Below, in pieces: positions 6,583-14,735 of a DNA stretch of 28,191 nt (positions are counted from its first letter, which is position 1; each line of letters begins with the position of its first letter). The translations under genes were made by a program, and so were the position numbers. The stretch comes from Bacteroidales bacterium UBA6397 (GTDB lineage Bacteria; Bacteroidota; Bacteroidia; Bacteroidales; UBA932): the NCBI GenBank assembly GCA_002439875.1, contig DJQB01000022.1, forward strand, positions 1 to 28,191. Direction: 5' to 3'. The notes under the pieces were generated by a model. The model was not told the DNA's origin. It worked only from the letters and a program-made list of their open reading frames with translations, and ran no database searches.

Positions 6583-7356
6583 ATGGTTAAGCCTAAGACA
6601 GAAGAGGAAATCGAGCTGTTGCGCGAGAATGCCATACTTGTCTCAAAGACATTGGCGGAAGTCGGCAAGGTGGTCGCCCCGGGTGTGACAACCGCGAGGT
6701 TGAATGAGGTGGCCGAGACTTTCATCCGCGACAACGGTGCGATTCCGAGTTTTCTTGGATTCGAGGGTTTTCCCGCCGCGATATGTACGTCTGTCAATGA
6801 TGTCGTTGTCCACGGATTTCCGTCGGACTATGTCTTGAAGGAGGGCGACATCGTTTCGGTAGACATAGGCACCTTATACAAGGGCTATAACGGAGATTCG
6901 GCCTACACTTTCCCGGTAGGGGAAGTGGATGCCGATACCCGTAGGCTTATGGATGTGACCAAGGCTTCGCTCTACAAGGGCATTGGGGCGGCGGTCGCCG
7001 GAAACAGGACAGGTGACATCGGACACGCGGTGCAATCGTACGCCGAGTCATTCGGATTCTCGGTTGTCCGTGAACTTGAAGGACACGGACTGGGGAAGGA
7101 GATGCACGAGGCCCCGGGCGTTCCTAATTATGGACGTCAGGGACACGGGTGCAGACTTGTGGAGGGAATGGTCATCTGCATCGAACCAATGATCAATGCA
7201 GGTGGCAGAGGAGTGTATGTGGCCAGAAATGGTTGGGCTGTACACACTTCCGACCACAGGAATGCGGCTCACTATGAGCTTACGGTTGTTGTTCGTAAAG
7301 GCAAGGCGGAGCAACTGTCAACATTTGATTATATAGAAAGTACTGGTAAATTTTAA
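6583..7356 (+). CDS. map: Methionine aminopeptidase, type I
   Basis: This enzyme removes the initiator methionine from new proteins and uses two metal ions. The five-ligand pattern is visible: the two aspartates in SVDIGTLYKGYNGDSAYTF, the histidine of GHGLGKEMHEAPGVPNYG, the glutamate of VICIEPMI, and a late glutamate in HYELTVVV. I chose the ATG at 6583 (257 residues, MVKPKTEEEIELL) because it matches the usual family start. An in-frame TTG at 6565 would add six residues. The gene lies between secY and infA, the common bacterial order. Confidence 0.96.
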   Translation: MVKPKTEEEIELLRENAILVSKTLAEVGKVVAPGVTTARLNEVAETFIRDNGAIPSFLGFEGFPAAICTSVNDVVVHGFPSDYVLKEGDIVSVDIGTLYKGYNGDSAYTFPVGEVDADTRRLMDVTKASLYKGIGAAVAGNRTGDIGHAVQSYAESFGFSVVRELEGHGLGKEMHEAPGVPNYGRQGHGCRLVEGMVICIEPMINAGGRGVYVARNGWAVHTSDHRNAAHYELTVVVRKGKAEQLSTFDYIESTGKF

Positions 7357-7368
7357 AGTGTTTTTTCA

Positions 7369-7587
7369 ATGTCCAAGCAAGTAGCGATAGAACAAGACGG
7401 AAAAGTGATCGAGACTCTTCCCAACGCGATGTTCAAGGTGGAGCTTGAGAACGGTCATGTCCTTCTCTGCAACATCTCCGGCAAGATGAGAATGAATTTC
7501 ATCCACATCCTCCTTGGAGACAAGGTGAGGGTTGAAATTTCACCTTATGATTTGACTAAGGGAAGAATATCTTTCAGGTACAAATAA
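7369..7587 (+). CDS. infA: Translation initiation factor IF-1
   Basis: IF-1 binds the 30S A site during initiation. The 72-residue product is a single OB-fold domain with the classical segments MSKQVAIEQDGKVIETLPNA, FKVELENGHVLLCNISGKMR and the end RVEISPYDLTKGRISFRYK. Length is exactly that of the family. It lies between map and rpmJ with no promoter visible between them. Confidence 0.98.
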   Translation: MSKQVAIEQDGKVIETLPNAMFKVELENGHVLLCNISGKMRMNFIHILLGDKVRVEISPYDLTKGRISFRYK

Positions 7588-7600
7588 TAATATTCACGAT

Positions 7601-7717
7601 ATGAAAGTCAAAACATCCATCAAGAAGCGCAGCGAGGATTGTAAGATCGTCAGACGTAAGGGTCGTCTTTATGTAATCTGCAAGAAGACCCCTAAGTTCA
7701 AGATGCGCCAAAAATAA
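7601..7717 (+). CDS. rpmJ: 50S ribosomal protein L36 (bL36), degenerate zinc ribbon
   Basis: This 38-residue gene was found from the operon position and the conserved pattern MKVKTSIKKRSEDCKIVRRK. L36 is the smallest large-subunit protein and normally holds zinc with C11, C14, C27 and H33. Here C14 and C27 remain, but position 11 is Ser and position 33 is Phe, so zinc binding is unlikely. Partial loss of the ligands occurs in other Bacteroidota. The gene is shorter than most automatic cut-offs. Confidence 0.95.
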   Translation: MKVKTSIKKRSEDCKIVRRKGRLYVICKKTPKFKMRQK

Positions 7718-7754
7718 CAGTAGTTTGTAAACAAATAAAGTTTAAAGATAAATT

Positions 7755-8132
7755 ATGGCAAGAATAGCCGGTGTTGATTTACCGAACAACAAAAGAGGTG
7801 AGATAGGTCTCACTTACATCTACGGTATCGGCCGCAGCTCCGCGAGAGAGATTCTCCAGAAGTGCGGAATCGATTACGACATCAAGGTCGGTGATTGGAA
7901 CGATGATCAAGTTGCCGCTATCCGTACCCTCATCACAGAGGAGTACAAGATTGAAGGTGAACTTCGTTCCTCCGTCCAGATGAACATCAAACGACTGATG
8001 GATATCGGTTGCTACAGAGGTATCCGTCATCGTATCGGTCTCCCTGTCCGCGGTCAGAGCACAAAGAACAATGCCCGCACAAGAAAGGGTAAGAAGAAGA
8101 CTGTCGCAAACAAGAAGAAGGCGACCAAGTAA
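7755..8132 (+). CDS. rpsM: 30S ribosomal protein S13 (uS13)
   Basis: S13 lies in the 30S head, contacts P-site tRNA and forms bridges to the 50S. The 125-residue product begins MARIAGVDLPNNKRGEIGLT, contains YIYGIGRSSAREILQK, and has the hallmark RGIRHRIGLPVRGQSTKNNA followed by a lysine-rich tail (KGKKKTVANKKKATK) that reaches the decoding region. It opens the alpha section after a 37-base AT-rich gap. Confidence 0.98.
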   Translation: MARIAGVDLPNNKRGEIGLTYIYGIGRSSAREILQKCGIDYDIKVGDWNDDQVAAIRTLITEEYKIEGELRSSVQMNIKRLMDIGCYRGIRHRIGLPVRGQSTKNNARTRKGKKKTVANKKKATK

Positions 8133-8145
8133 AACTAGATGAATT

Positions 8146-8532
8146 ATGGCAAAGAAAACAACATCATCAAAGAGAGTTGTAAAGGTTGAGGCTACGGGCC
8201 AGGCCCATATTTCATCAACCTTCAATAATGTGATCATTTCCCTGACCAACAACCAGGGACAGGTGATCAGTTGGTCCTCAGCCGGTAAGAGCGGTTTCAG
8301 AGGCTCTAAGAAGAACACCCCGTACGCCGCGCAGGTGGCCGCCGAGGATGCCGCGAAGACCGCTTTCGACGCTGGTCTGCGTAAGGTGAAAGTCTTCGTC
8401 AAGGGTCCTGGCGCCGGCCGTGAGTCAGCGATCAGAACCATCAATAACGCGGGAATCGTTGTCACCGAGATTGTTGACGTGACCCCGATGCCACACAACG
8501 GATGTAGACCAAAAGGCCGTCGTAAAGTCTAA
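8146..8532 (+). CDS. rpsK: 30S ribosomal protein S11 (uS11)
   Basis: S11 lies on the 30S platform near the mRNA exit. The 128-residue product has the S11 core: HISSTFNNVIISLTNNQGQV, SSAGKSGFRGSKKNTPYAAQ, VFVKGPGAGRESAIRTINNA and the end DVTPMPHNGCRPKGRRKV. Length and gene order are typical. It lies 13 bases after rpsM and 25 before rpsD. Confidence 0.98.
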   Translation: MAKKTTSSKRVVKVEATGQAHISSTFNNVIISLTNNQGQVISWSSAGKSGFRGSKKNTPYAAQVAAEDAAKTAFDAGLRKVKVFVKGPGAGRESAIRTINNAGIVVTEIVDVTPMPHNGCRPKGRRKV

Positions 8533-8557
8533 TCAATGAATTAAAACAAAAATTACT

Positions 8558-9160
8558 ATGGCAAGATATATTGGTCCAAGCACTAAGATCGCCCGCAAGT
8601 TCGGCGAGCCTATATTCGGAAGCGACAAGGATTTCGAGAAGAGAAACTATCCTCCGGGACAGCATGGCCTGGCGGCGAAGCGCAAGAAGCAGCGTGAGTA
8701 TGGAATCCAGCTCAAGGAAAAGCAGAAGGTTAGATATATGTATGGCCTTCTTGAGCGCCAGTTCCACAACACCTATCTTAAGGCTTCCAAGATGGCTGGT
8801 CTGAGAGGTGAGAACCTCCTCCTCCTCCTTGAGTCGAGACTTGACAATGTTGTCTACAGAATGGGCATCGCTCCTACAAGGGCCGCCGCGAGACAGCTTG
8901 TAAGCCACGCTCACATCACCCTTAACGGTGAGGTCTGCAACATTCCTTCCGTTCAGGTGAAACCTGGGGATGTGGTTGCGGTCAGGGAGCGCTCAAAGAG
9001 CCTTGAGGTCATTCAGAAGGCTGTCGCATCAGCTCCTAAATATTCATGGATCGAGTTTGACCCTAAGGCGCTTTCAGGCAAGTTCCTGAATCTCCCTGCA
9101 AGGGCTGACATCCCTGAGAACATCAACGAGCAGCTCATCGTAGACCTGTACTCTAAGTAA
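8558..9160 (+). CDS. rpsD: 30S ribosomal protein S4, zinc-free form (uS4)
   Basis: S4 starts 30S assembly by binding 16S rRNA and in E. coli represses its own operon. The 200-residue product begins MARYIGPSTKIARKFGEP, shows NYPPGQHGLAAKRKKQREYG and the S4 RNA-binding domain (LESRLDNVVYRMGIAPTRAA, then LVSHAHITLNGEVCNIPS). The N-terminal cysteines of zinc-type S4 are missing. The gap before it is only 25 bases, too short for a large leader. Confidence 0.98.
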   Translation: MARYIGPSTKIARKFGEPIFGSDKDFEKRNYPPGQHGLAAKRKKQREYGIQLKEKQKVRYMYGLLERQFHNTYLKASKMAGLRGENLLLLLESRLDNVVYRMGIAPTRAAARQLVSHAHITLNGEVCNIPSVQVKPGDVVAVRERSKSLEVIQKAVASAPKYSWIEFDPKALSGKFLNLPARADIPENINEQLIVDLYSK

Positions 9161-9184
9161 AATTAACACCCAAAAAGAATTAAT

Positions 9185-10192
9185 ATGGCAATCTTGGCAT
9201 TTCAGAAACCGGACAAGGTGATAATGCTCGAAGGCACCGATACCGTCGGCCGCTTCGAATTCAGGCCTCTCGAGCCTGGATACGGGCAGACTATCGGCAA
9301 CGCCCTGCGACGCATCCTTCTCGCCTCTCTGGAAGGTTTTGCTATCAGCCAGATCAAGATCTCCGGCGTGGATCAGGAATTCGCGACGATTTCTGGTGTG
9401 ATCGAGGGGATGCAGGACATCGTCCTGAACCTTAAGCAAGTAAGGTTCAAGAGGATGGTTGACTCCGTCGACTCTGAGGTAGCAAACATTGTGATTAGCG
9501 GTAAGAATGAGTTTACCGCAGAGGATATTTCTAAAGGATTGTCTTCTTTCAAGGTGTTGAACCCTGAACAGCACATCTGCTCACTCGAACCGTCTGTCAC
9601 GCTTGAGATTTCATTGACCATCACCAAAGGCCGCGGATTCGTCCCTGCCGAGGAGATGAGGGAGGAAAGCACGCCGATAGGGACAATTCTTGTCGATGCC
9701 GCCTACACTCCTATCAGAAAGGTTAATTGGACTGTTGAGCCTTGGCGTGTCGAGCAGAAGACCGACTACGAGAAGCTGAACCTTGAGATAATCACTGATG
9801 GATCGATCTCTCCGAACATGGCGCTTCAGGAGGCGGCCAGTATCCTGATCTACCACTTCAAGCTTTTCACTGATGACAAGAAGATCTCAATCGAGAGCGC
9901 TGTCGAGTCCGATTCAAAGGAACTTGACGAGGAAAGCCTGAGGATGAGGCATCTTCTTCTCACCAAACTTTCGGACATGGGTCTTTCTGTGAGGGCCTAC
10001 AACTGCTTGAAAGCCGCTGATATCGACACATTCGCCGACCTCGTCTCCTATTCAAGGAACGAACTCATGAAGTTCAGGAACTTCGGAAAGAAGTCGCTCA
10101 ATGAGATCGATCAGCTTGTGGAGAAGATGAAGCTCCAGTTCGGGATGGATGTAAGAAAATATAATATTGAACCCAAGAAAAAGAACGCATAG
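9185..10192 (+). CDS. rpoA: DNA-directed RNA polymerase alpha subunit
   Basis: The 335-residue product is a full alpha subunit. The N-terminal domain, needed for dimerisation and for binding beta and beta', shows FEFRPLEPGYGQTIGNALRR at about residues 24-43. The C-terminal domain, which contacts UP elements and activators, shows LLTKLSDMGLSVRAYNCLK and MKFRNFGKKSLNEIDQLVEK. It lies between rpsD and rplQ as in most bacteria, with two bases to rplQ. Confidence 0.99.
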   Translation: MAILAFQKPDKVIMLEGTDTVGRFEFRPLEPGYGQTIGNALRRILLASLEGFAISQIKISGVDQEFATISGVIEGMQDIVLNLKQVRFKRMVDSVDSEVANIVISGKNEFTAEDISKGLSSFKVLNPEQHICSLEPSVTLEISLTITKGRGFVPAEEMREESTPIGTILVDAAYTPIRKVNWTVEPWRVEQKTDYEKLNLEIITDGSISPNMALQEAASILIYHFKLFTDDKKISIESAVESDSKELDEESLRMRHLLLTKLSDMGLSVRAYNCLKAADIDTFADLVSYSRNELMKFRNFGKKSLNEIDQLVEKMKLQFGMDVRKYNIEPKKKNA

Positions 10193-10194
10193 AA

Positions 10195-10683
10195 ATGAGG
10201 CACAATAAAGCAATCAATCATCTTGGCCGCAAATCCGGCCACCGCAAGGCTCTGTTGGCCAACTTGGCGACTTCTTTGATCCTGCATAAGAGGATCACTA
10301 CAACTGTGGCTAAGGCCAAGGCTCTTAAGTCATACGTTGAGCCTCTCATCACCAAGTCAAAGGAGGACACGACTCATTCCCGCAGAACTGTTTTCAGCTA
10401 CCTTAAGAACAAGGAGGCTGTCAAGGAGCTCTTCGGAGTCGTCTCAGCGAAGATCGCTGATCGTCCTGGTGGCTACACCCGTGTACTGCATTTGGGCTTC
10501 CGTCAGGGTGACGGAGCCGACATGGCGCTTATCGAGCTTGTGGACTTCAACGAGGCCGCTCTTGCCGGCAGGAAGGAGGAGAAGAAGTCAACACGCCGCA
10601 GCCGTTCCAAAAAAGTGGATGCTCCTAAGGTTGAAGAGGCTTCTGCCGAGGCTCCTGCGCAGGATGCTCCTAAGGCTGAATAA
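10195..10683 (+). CDS. rplQ: 50S ribosomal protein L17 (bL17) with C-terminal tail
   Basis: L17 lies near the exit tunnel. The first 116 residues or so are standard L17: MRHNKAINHLGRKSGHRKAL, then LILHKRITTTVAKAKALKSY and PGGYTRVLHLGFRQGDGADM. A tail of about 45 residues follows, first basic (GRKEEKKSTRRSRSKK) and then rich in Ala, Pro and Glu. Such tails are common in this phylum and are probably disordered. This gene ends the block and is followed by an intrinsic terminator. Confidence 0.98.
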   Translation: MRHNKAINHLGRKSGHRKALLANLATSLILHKRITTTVAKAKALKSYVEPLITKSKEDTTHSRRTVFSYLKNKEAVKELFGVVSAKIADRPGGYTRVLHLGFRQGDGADMALIELVDFNEAALAGRKEEKKSTRRSRSKKVDAPKVEEASAEAPAQDAPKAE

Positions 10684-10705
10684 CCGGTCAGGCAGACATG
10701 ATCAT

Positions 10706-10739
10706 AAGAGGGTGGCCAGAGTTGACCATCCTCTTTTTT
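10706..10739 (+). terminator. Intrinsic terminator of the ribosomal block
   Basis: AAGAGGGTGG at 10706-10715 pairs with CCATCCTCTT at 10726-10735 (ten pairs, one G-U), the loop is ten bases, and a T-run at 10734-10739 follows, with a second T-run shortly after. It lies 22 bases after the rplQ stop. Confidence 0.85.
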
Positions 10740-10756
10740 GCTTTTTTGCGGTTTGA

Positions 10757-10791
10757 TTTGTCAATGAAGCGACATTTTTTTCTTATATTTG
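10757..10791 (+). promoter_or_regulatory. Promoter of hppA
   Basis: TATATTTG at 10784-10791 matches the -7 consensus TAnnTTTG. A TTTG at 10757-10760 lies 23 bases upstream, a little far for a -33 element, so the -7 box is the main support. The predicted start is about 64 bases before the hppA ATG. Confidence 0.6.
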
Positions 10792-10860
10792 TGTGTTGAG
10801 CGGGTTTGTGGACCCCTTTTTTTTGATAGAAATATATAAATCGTTATAACTAATCTATTT

Positions 10861-13050
10861 ATGAATTATCTGTTCTATTTTGTACCGGTGGCTTCTGTGA
10901 TAGCCCTCTTCTTTGCCTGGCTATTCTATCATCAGATGAGAAAAGAGAATGAAGGTACACCGACAATGAAGGAAATCGCCCAATATGTCCGTGAAGGAGC
11001 CATGGCGTATCTCAAGCAACAGTACAAGGTCGTCGGAATTGTTTTTGTGGTTCTGGCCGTGCTGTTCAGTGTTCTGGCTTTCGGTTTCGGAGTGCAGAAC
11101 AAATGGGTGCCTTTCGCATTTCTTACAGGAGGCTTCTTCTCTGCCCTTGCCGGATACATCGGCATGAGGACGGCCACCTATGCGTCTGCAAGAACAGCCA
11201 ACGCTGTCAGCAATTCCCTTAATTCCGGTCTTAAGTTGGCTTTCCGCTCCGGAGCCGTAATGGGACTGACCGTCGTGGGTCTCGGCCTCCTTGACATCTC
11301 AATCTGGTGGGTGGTTCTCAATGCCTTTGTGCATGAGGCAAGCGAGTCTCAGACGCTCGTTGTCATAACGACCACGATGCTTACTTTCGGAATGGGTGCC
11401 TCTACACAGGCCCTGTTCGCCAGAGTCGGTGGAGGAATCTACACCAAGGCCGCTGACGTGGGCGCAGACATAGTCGGTAAGGTGGAACAGGATATTCCCG
11501 AGGATGACCCTAGGAATCCAGCCACGATCGCAGACAATGTTGGGGACAACGTTGGTGATGTGGCGGGAATGGGCGCGGATCTTTACGAGTCATATTGCGG
11601 CTCCGTGCTTGCGACTATGGCGATTGGCGCGTCAGCCTTCTTCGGCGATGTCGACGCGCAGATGAGGGCGATCCTCGCTCCGATGATGATCGCGGCCATC
11701 GGCGTAGTGCTTTCCGTCATCGGCATCTATGCGGTCAGGACAAAGGAGGGCGCTGGACTCCAGCAGCTTCTGAAGTCCTTGAGCGTCGGTACAAACCTCA
11801 GCGCCTGCCTCATCGCCGTGATCACGTTCCTTGTGTTTTTTGTGCTCGGCTTCGACAACTGGTGGCAGCTCAGCCTCTCGGTGATCGCGGGTCTGCTCTC
11901 AGGAGTCATCATAGGCAAGGCCACTGAGTATTACACCTCTCACTCCTACAAGCCTACCCAGGATCTAGCGGAAAGTTCGCAGACCGGTCCCGCAACCGTC
12001 ATCATCAACGGCATAGGACTTGGAATGATCTCCACCTGCATTCCGGTAGTGACGATCGTGGCTGCCATCCTGATCTCTTACCTTTGCGCCGCCGGATTCT
12101 CTTTTGATCCGGCCTACATCAGCAAAGGCCTGTACGGAATCAGCATCGCGGCTGTCGGAATGCTCTCGACACTTGGAATCACCCTTGCGACCGATGCCTA
12201 CGGTCCTATCGCGGACAATGCTGGCGGAAACGCCCAGATGAGTGAGCTTGACCCGGAGGTGCGTCGCCGTACGGACATTCTTGATGCCCTTGGCAACACG
12301 ACAGCGGCCACCGGCAAAGGCTTTGCGATCGGCTCCGCCGCCCTTACGGCATTGGCTCTGCTCGCTTCCTACATAGAGGAGATCAAGATTGGCCTTCAGC
12401 ATGCGGGGGTTCTGCTTATCGATGTCGGGGACAAGATAGTCAAAGTGACCGAGGCCACGATCCCTGAGATCATTAATTATTATCAGGTCAACCTCATGAA
12501 CCCGCGTGTCCTCGCCGGAGTTTTTGTCGGTGCCATGATGGCATTCCTCTTCTGCGGTATGACAATGAACGCCGTCGGTCGCGCCGCACAGAAAATGGTC
12601 GTTGAGGTGCGCCGTCAGTTCAAGGAGATCAAAGGCATTATTGAGGGTAGGCAACGTCCTGACTACAAGAGCTGTGTGGAGATCTCTACAAAGGCTGCCC
12701 AGCATGAGATGATAGCTCCGGCGCTAACTGCGATCGCTGTTCCCGTCATTGTTGGTATCATTCTTGGAGAGGCAGGTGTCATGGGTCTTCTTATCGGCGG
12801 ACTTGGAGCGGGATTCATCCTTGCGGTCTTCCTCGCCAACTCGGGCGGAGCCTGGGACAATGCCAAAAAGTATGTCGAGGACGGCCATTTTGGAGGCAAG
12901 AACTCTGTGAACCATCATGCTACGGTTGTCGGTGACACGGTTGGTGATCCTTTCAAGGACACTTCCGGCCCGTCATTGAACATCCTCATCAAACTGATGA
13001 GTATGGTCTCGATTGTGATGGCCGGACTGATTGTCATGATCCACGGATAG
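10861..13050 (+). CDS. hppA: K+-dependent membrane pyrophosphatase (Na+ and/or H+ pump)
   Basis: The enzyme hydrolyses pyrophosphate and uses the energy to pump Na+ or H+ across the inner membrane. The 729-residue product has about 16 membrane spans. The substrate site is seen in GGGIYTKAADVGADIVGKVE (191-210), EDDPRNPATIADNVGDNVGD (214-233) and the later GPIADNAGGNAQM. GNTTAATGKG at 478-487 has Ala482 and Gly485, where K+-independent enzymes have Lys and Thr, so K+ dependence is expected. K+-dependent members from gut Bacteroides are reported to pump Na+ or both ions; which applies here cannot be decided by eye. It has its own promoter after the ribosomal terminator. Confidence 0.97.
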   Translation: MNYLFYFVPVASVIALFFAWLFYHQMRKENEGTPTMKEIAQYVREGAMAYLKQQYKVVGIVFVVLAVLFSVLAFGFGVQNKWVPFAFLTGGFFSALAGYIGMRTATYASARTANAVSNSLNSGLKLAFRSGAVMGLTVVGLGLLDISIWWVVLNAFVHEASESQTLVVITTTMLTFGMGASTQALFARVGGGIYTKAADVGADIVGKVEQDIPEDDPRNPATIADNVGDNVGDVAGMGADLYESYCGSVLATMAIGASAFFGDVDAQMRAILAPMMIAAIGVVLSVIGIYAVRTKEGAGLQQLLKSLSVGTNLSACLIAVITFLVFFVLGFDNWWQLSLSVIAGLLSGVIIGKATEYYTSHSYKPTQDLAESSQTGPATVIINGIGLGMISTCIPVVTIVAAILISYLCAAGFSFDPAYISKGLYGISIAAVGMLSTLGITLATDAYGPIADNAGGNAQMSELDPEVRRRTDILDALGNTTAATGKGFAIGSAALTALALLASYIEEIKIGLQHAGVLLIDVGDKIVKVTEATIPEIINYYQVNLMNPRVLAGVFVGAMMAFLFCGMTMNAVGRAAQKMVVEVRRQFKEIKGIIEGRQRPDYKSCVEISTKAAQHEMIAPALTAIAVPVIVGIILGEAGVMGLLIGGLGAGFILAVFLANSGGAWDNAKKYVEDGHFGGKNSVNHHATVVGDTVGDPFKDTSGPSLNILIKLMSMVSIVMAGLIVMIHG

Positions 13051-13081
13051 CGTGACTAATTCACAACAGAATATTAAACGA

Positions 13082-14134
13082 ATGAAAAAAGTTACCATTA
13101 GAGATGTGGCGAGAGAAGCCGGTGTGTCTGTGACTCTGGTTTCTTTCGTGATGAATGCTAAAATGGGGAAGGACGGCAGACTTGACTGCCCGGTCAACCC
13201 TGACACCGCTGAAAGGGTCCTTCAGGTGGCCAAAAAACTTGGCTACAGGCGCAACAATGCCGCGGCTTCGCTGAGAAGCGGACGCTCACATTCTATCGCG
13301 GTGATCGTTTCGGACATCGCAAACCCTTTCTTCGCTGAGATTTGCAGAAACATTGAGAACATTGCCTATCAGGATGGGTTTACGGTGATTTTCGCAAGTT
13401 CCGAGGAGAACCCGCAGAAACTTGCTCATCTTGTGGAGACCATGGTGGGCTACAATGTTGAAGGCCTGATCGTGGCTCCTTGCCTTGGAGCCGAGGCGGC
13501 GTTGGCGAGGGCTATCAGCATCGGGATCCCAACGGTGTTGATTGACAGGAATATGCCCGGAGAGGAATTCGGGCGTGTTCTTGTTGACAACGTGGATGCA
13601 GGGAAAATGGCGACAAAGTATCTGATTCACCAGGGCTTCGGCAAGATTGAGATGCTCTCCTACAAGTTGGGCGTGACAAGCCTGACGGATAGGGAGTCAG
13701 GCTACGCAATGGCGATGGAAGAGGCTGGCCTGAAGGATGACATAAGGATTCACAAGATTGAATATGACGCCGAGGCTGCCAAGAAAGACGTCATTGAGGT
13801 TTTCCGTGACGCGGTCAAGCGCGGGACGGAGGCGTTCATCCTCCCTACAAAGAGGATCGCCATGTACGGATTCAATGCCCTCAACGTCCTTGGACTCAGT
13901 ATGCCTAAGGATTTCTCCTTTGTCTGCTTCGATGAGAGCGATGTGTACGAATTGAACAAACCGGTGGTGCCTCACATCATACAACCTTTGTCGGAGATCG
14001 CCGACAAGTCGTTCGAACTTCTGCAAAAGATGATCGAGGAAAAGGCGTCGGAAGAGGAAAAGACCTCCATGCTTAAGGTCAAACTTGTGCTTGGAGGCCG
14101 TTTCGGTGGAGAATCGACGGAAGCGTCGTTCTAG
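13082..14134 (+). CDS. LacI-family transcriptional regulator
   Basis: The 350-residue product has an N-terminal helix-turn-helix (VTIRDVAREAGVSVTLVSFV, about residues 4-23) and a hinge region (RRNNAAASLRSG). A periplasmic-binding-protein-like sensor domain follows from about residue 55, with SIAVIVSDIANPFFAEICRN and DESDVYELNKPVVPHIIQP. The VSFVMN form of the recognition helix is common in Bacteroidota members. I chose the ATG at 13082; a GTG at 13052 would add ten unrelated residues. It lies 31 bases after hppA with no clear promoter between, so co-transcription is likely. Its ligand and targets are unknown. Confidence 0.93.
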   Translation: MKKVTIRDVAREAGVSVTLVSFVMNAKMGKDGRLDCPVNPDTAERVLQVAKKLGYRRNNAAASLRSGRSHSIAVIVSDIANPFFAEICRNIENIAYQDGFTVIFASSEENPQKLAHLVETMVGYNVEGLIVAPCLGAEAALARAISIGIPTVLIDRNMPGEEFGRVLVDNVDAGKMATKYLIHQGFGKIEMLSYKLGVTSLTDRESGYAMAMEEAGLKDDIRIHKIEYDAEAAKKDVIEVFRDAVKRGTEAFILPTKRIAMYGFNALNVLGLSMPKDFSFVCFDESDVYELNKPVVPHIIQPLSEIADKSFELLQKMIEEKASEEEKTSMLKVKLVLGGRFGGESTEASF

Positions 14135-14601
14135 ATCGTGGTATTATAGATTTTTTCGGCTTGAGCCTTGCGGTAGGCATCCAGCTTTTCCGAAACCGTT
14201 GTGTCTTGGAGGGCGAGGATTTCTGCCGCAAGAATAGCCGCATTCTTGGCTCCGCCGATAGCGACGGTGGCCACTGGTATTCCTGTCGGCATCTGAACCA
14301 TTGACAGCAAGGAGTCCAACCCGCCGAGAGCCTTGGTCTGCATCGGCACGGCGATCACCGGCAAGGTTGTCAGTCCCGCCGCCACTCCGGCCAGATGCGC
14401 GGCTCCGCCAGCCCCGGCTATGACGATTCCGAATCCGCGGCCTTTGAGAGCTTTGGTATATTCAAACATCAGCTCGGGGGTTCTGTGGGCACTGATGACC
14501 CTTTTCTCAAACTCAATTCCGAAGTCGGATAGAATCTGCTCGGCTCCGGACATGACATCGTAGTCACTCGTGGAACCCATGATAATCGCTACTTTCAGCA
14601 T
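14131..14601 (-). CDS. purE: N5-carboxyaminoimidazole ribonucleotide mutase PurE
   Basis: PurE moves the carboxyl group of N5-CAIR to give CAIR in purine synthesis. The 156-residue product has the class I motifs GSTSD (9-13), SAHRTP (37-42) and AGAGGAAHLAG (62-72). Length is typical. Its stop codon overlaps the stop of the converging LacI-type gene in the four bases CTAG at 14131-14134, and no terminator lies between them. purK is not in the window. Confidence 0.97.
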   Translation of the reverse strand: MLKVAIIMGSTSDYDVMSGAEQILSDFGIEFEKRVISAHRTPELMFEYTKALKGRGFGIVIAGAGGAAHLAGVAAGLTTLPVIAVPMQTKALGGLDSLLSMVQMPTGIPVATVAIGGAKNAAILAAEILALQDTTVSEKLDAYRKAQAEKIYNTTI

Positions 14602-14671
14602 AGTGAATATTGTTGACTATTAATAAGTTGTGTCATTTTAAATGTAACGTAAAAAAGGAATGATGAATCGT

Positions 14672-14732
14672 GCGCAAAGCGCGAAGCGACCGAAGGGGAT
14701 TCGGGGAATCCTTTCCCCGTACCCCTCAGGGG
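14672..14732. repeat. GC-rich cluster of small palindromes between purE and miaA
   Basis: Three short palindromes lie within 61 bases: GCGC-aaa-GCGC at 14672-14682, CGGGGAA-tcct-TTCCCCG at 14702-14719, and CCCC-tca-GGGG at 14722-14732. The stretch is much more GC-rich than the AT-rich part next to purE. There is no T-run directly after the stems on either strand. It may be a REP-like intergenic element; I see no second copy in the window. Confidence 0.45.
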
Positions 14733-14735
14733 CTG

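Noticed and set aside
7779..8498. An open frame of 239 codons on the minus strand opposite rpsM and rpsK.
   Set aside because: It is a shadow of two highly conserved ribosomal genes.
8533..8557. A possible S4-type ribosomal leader in front of rpsD.
   Set aside because: The gap is only 25 bases and has no fold.
10802..10824. A GGGT/ACCC stem followed by eight Ts in the hppA leader, which could be an attenuator.
   Set aside because: The stem has only four pairs and would lie within a few bases of the predicted transcript start, too early and too weak for a terminator.
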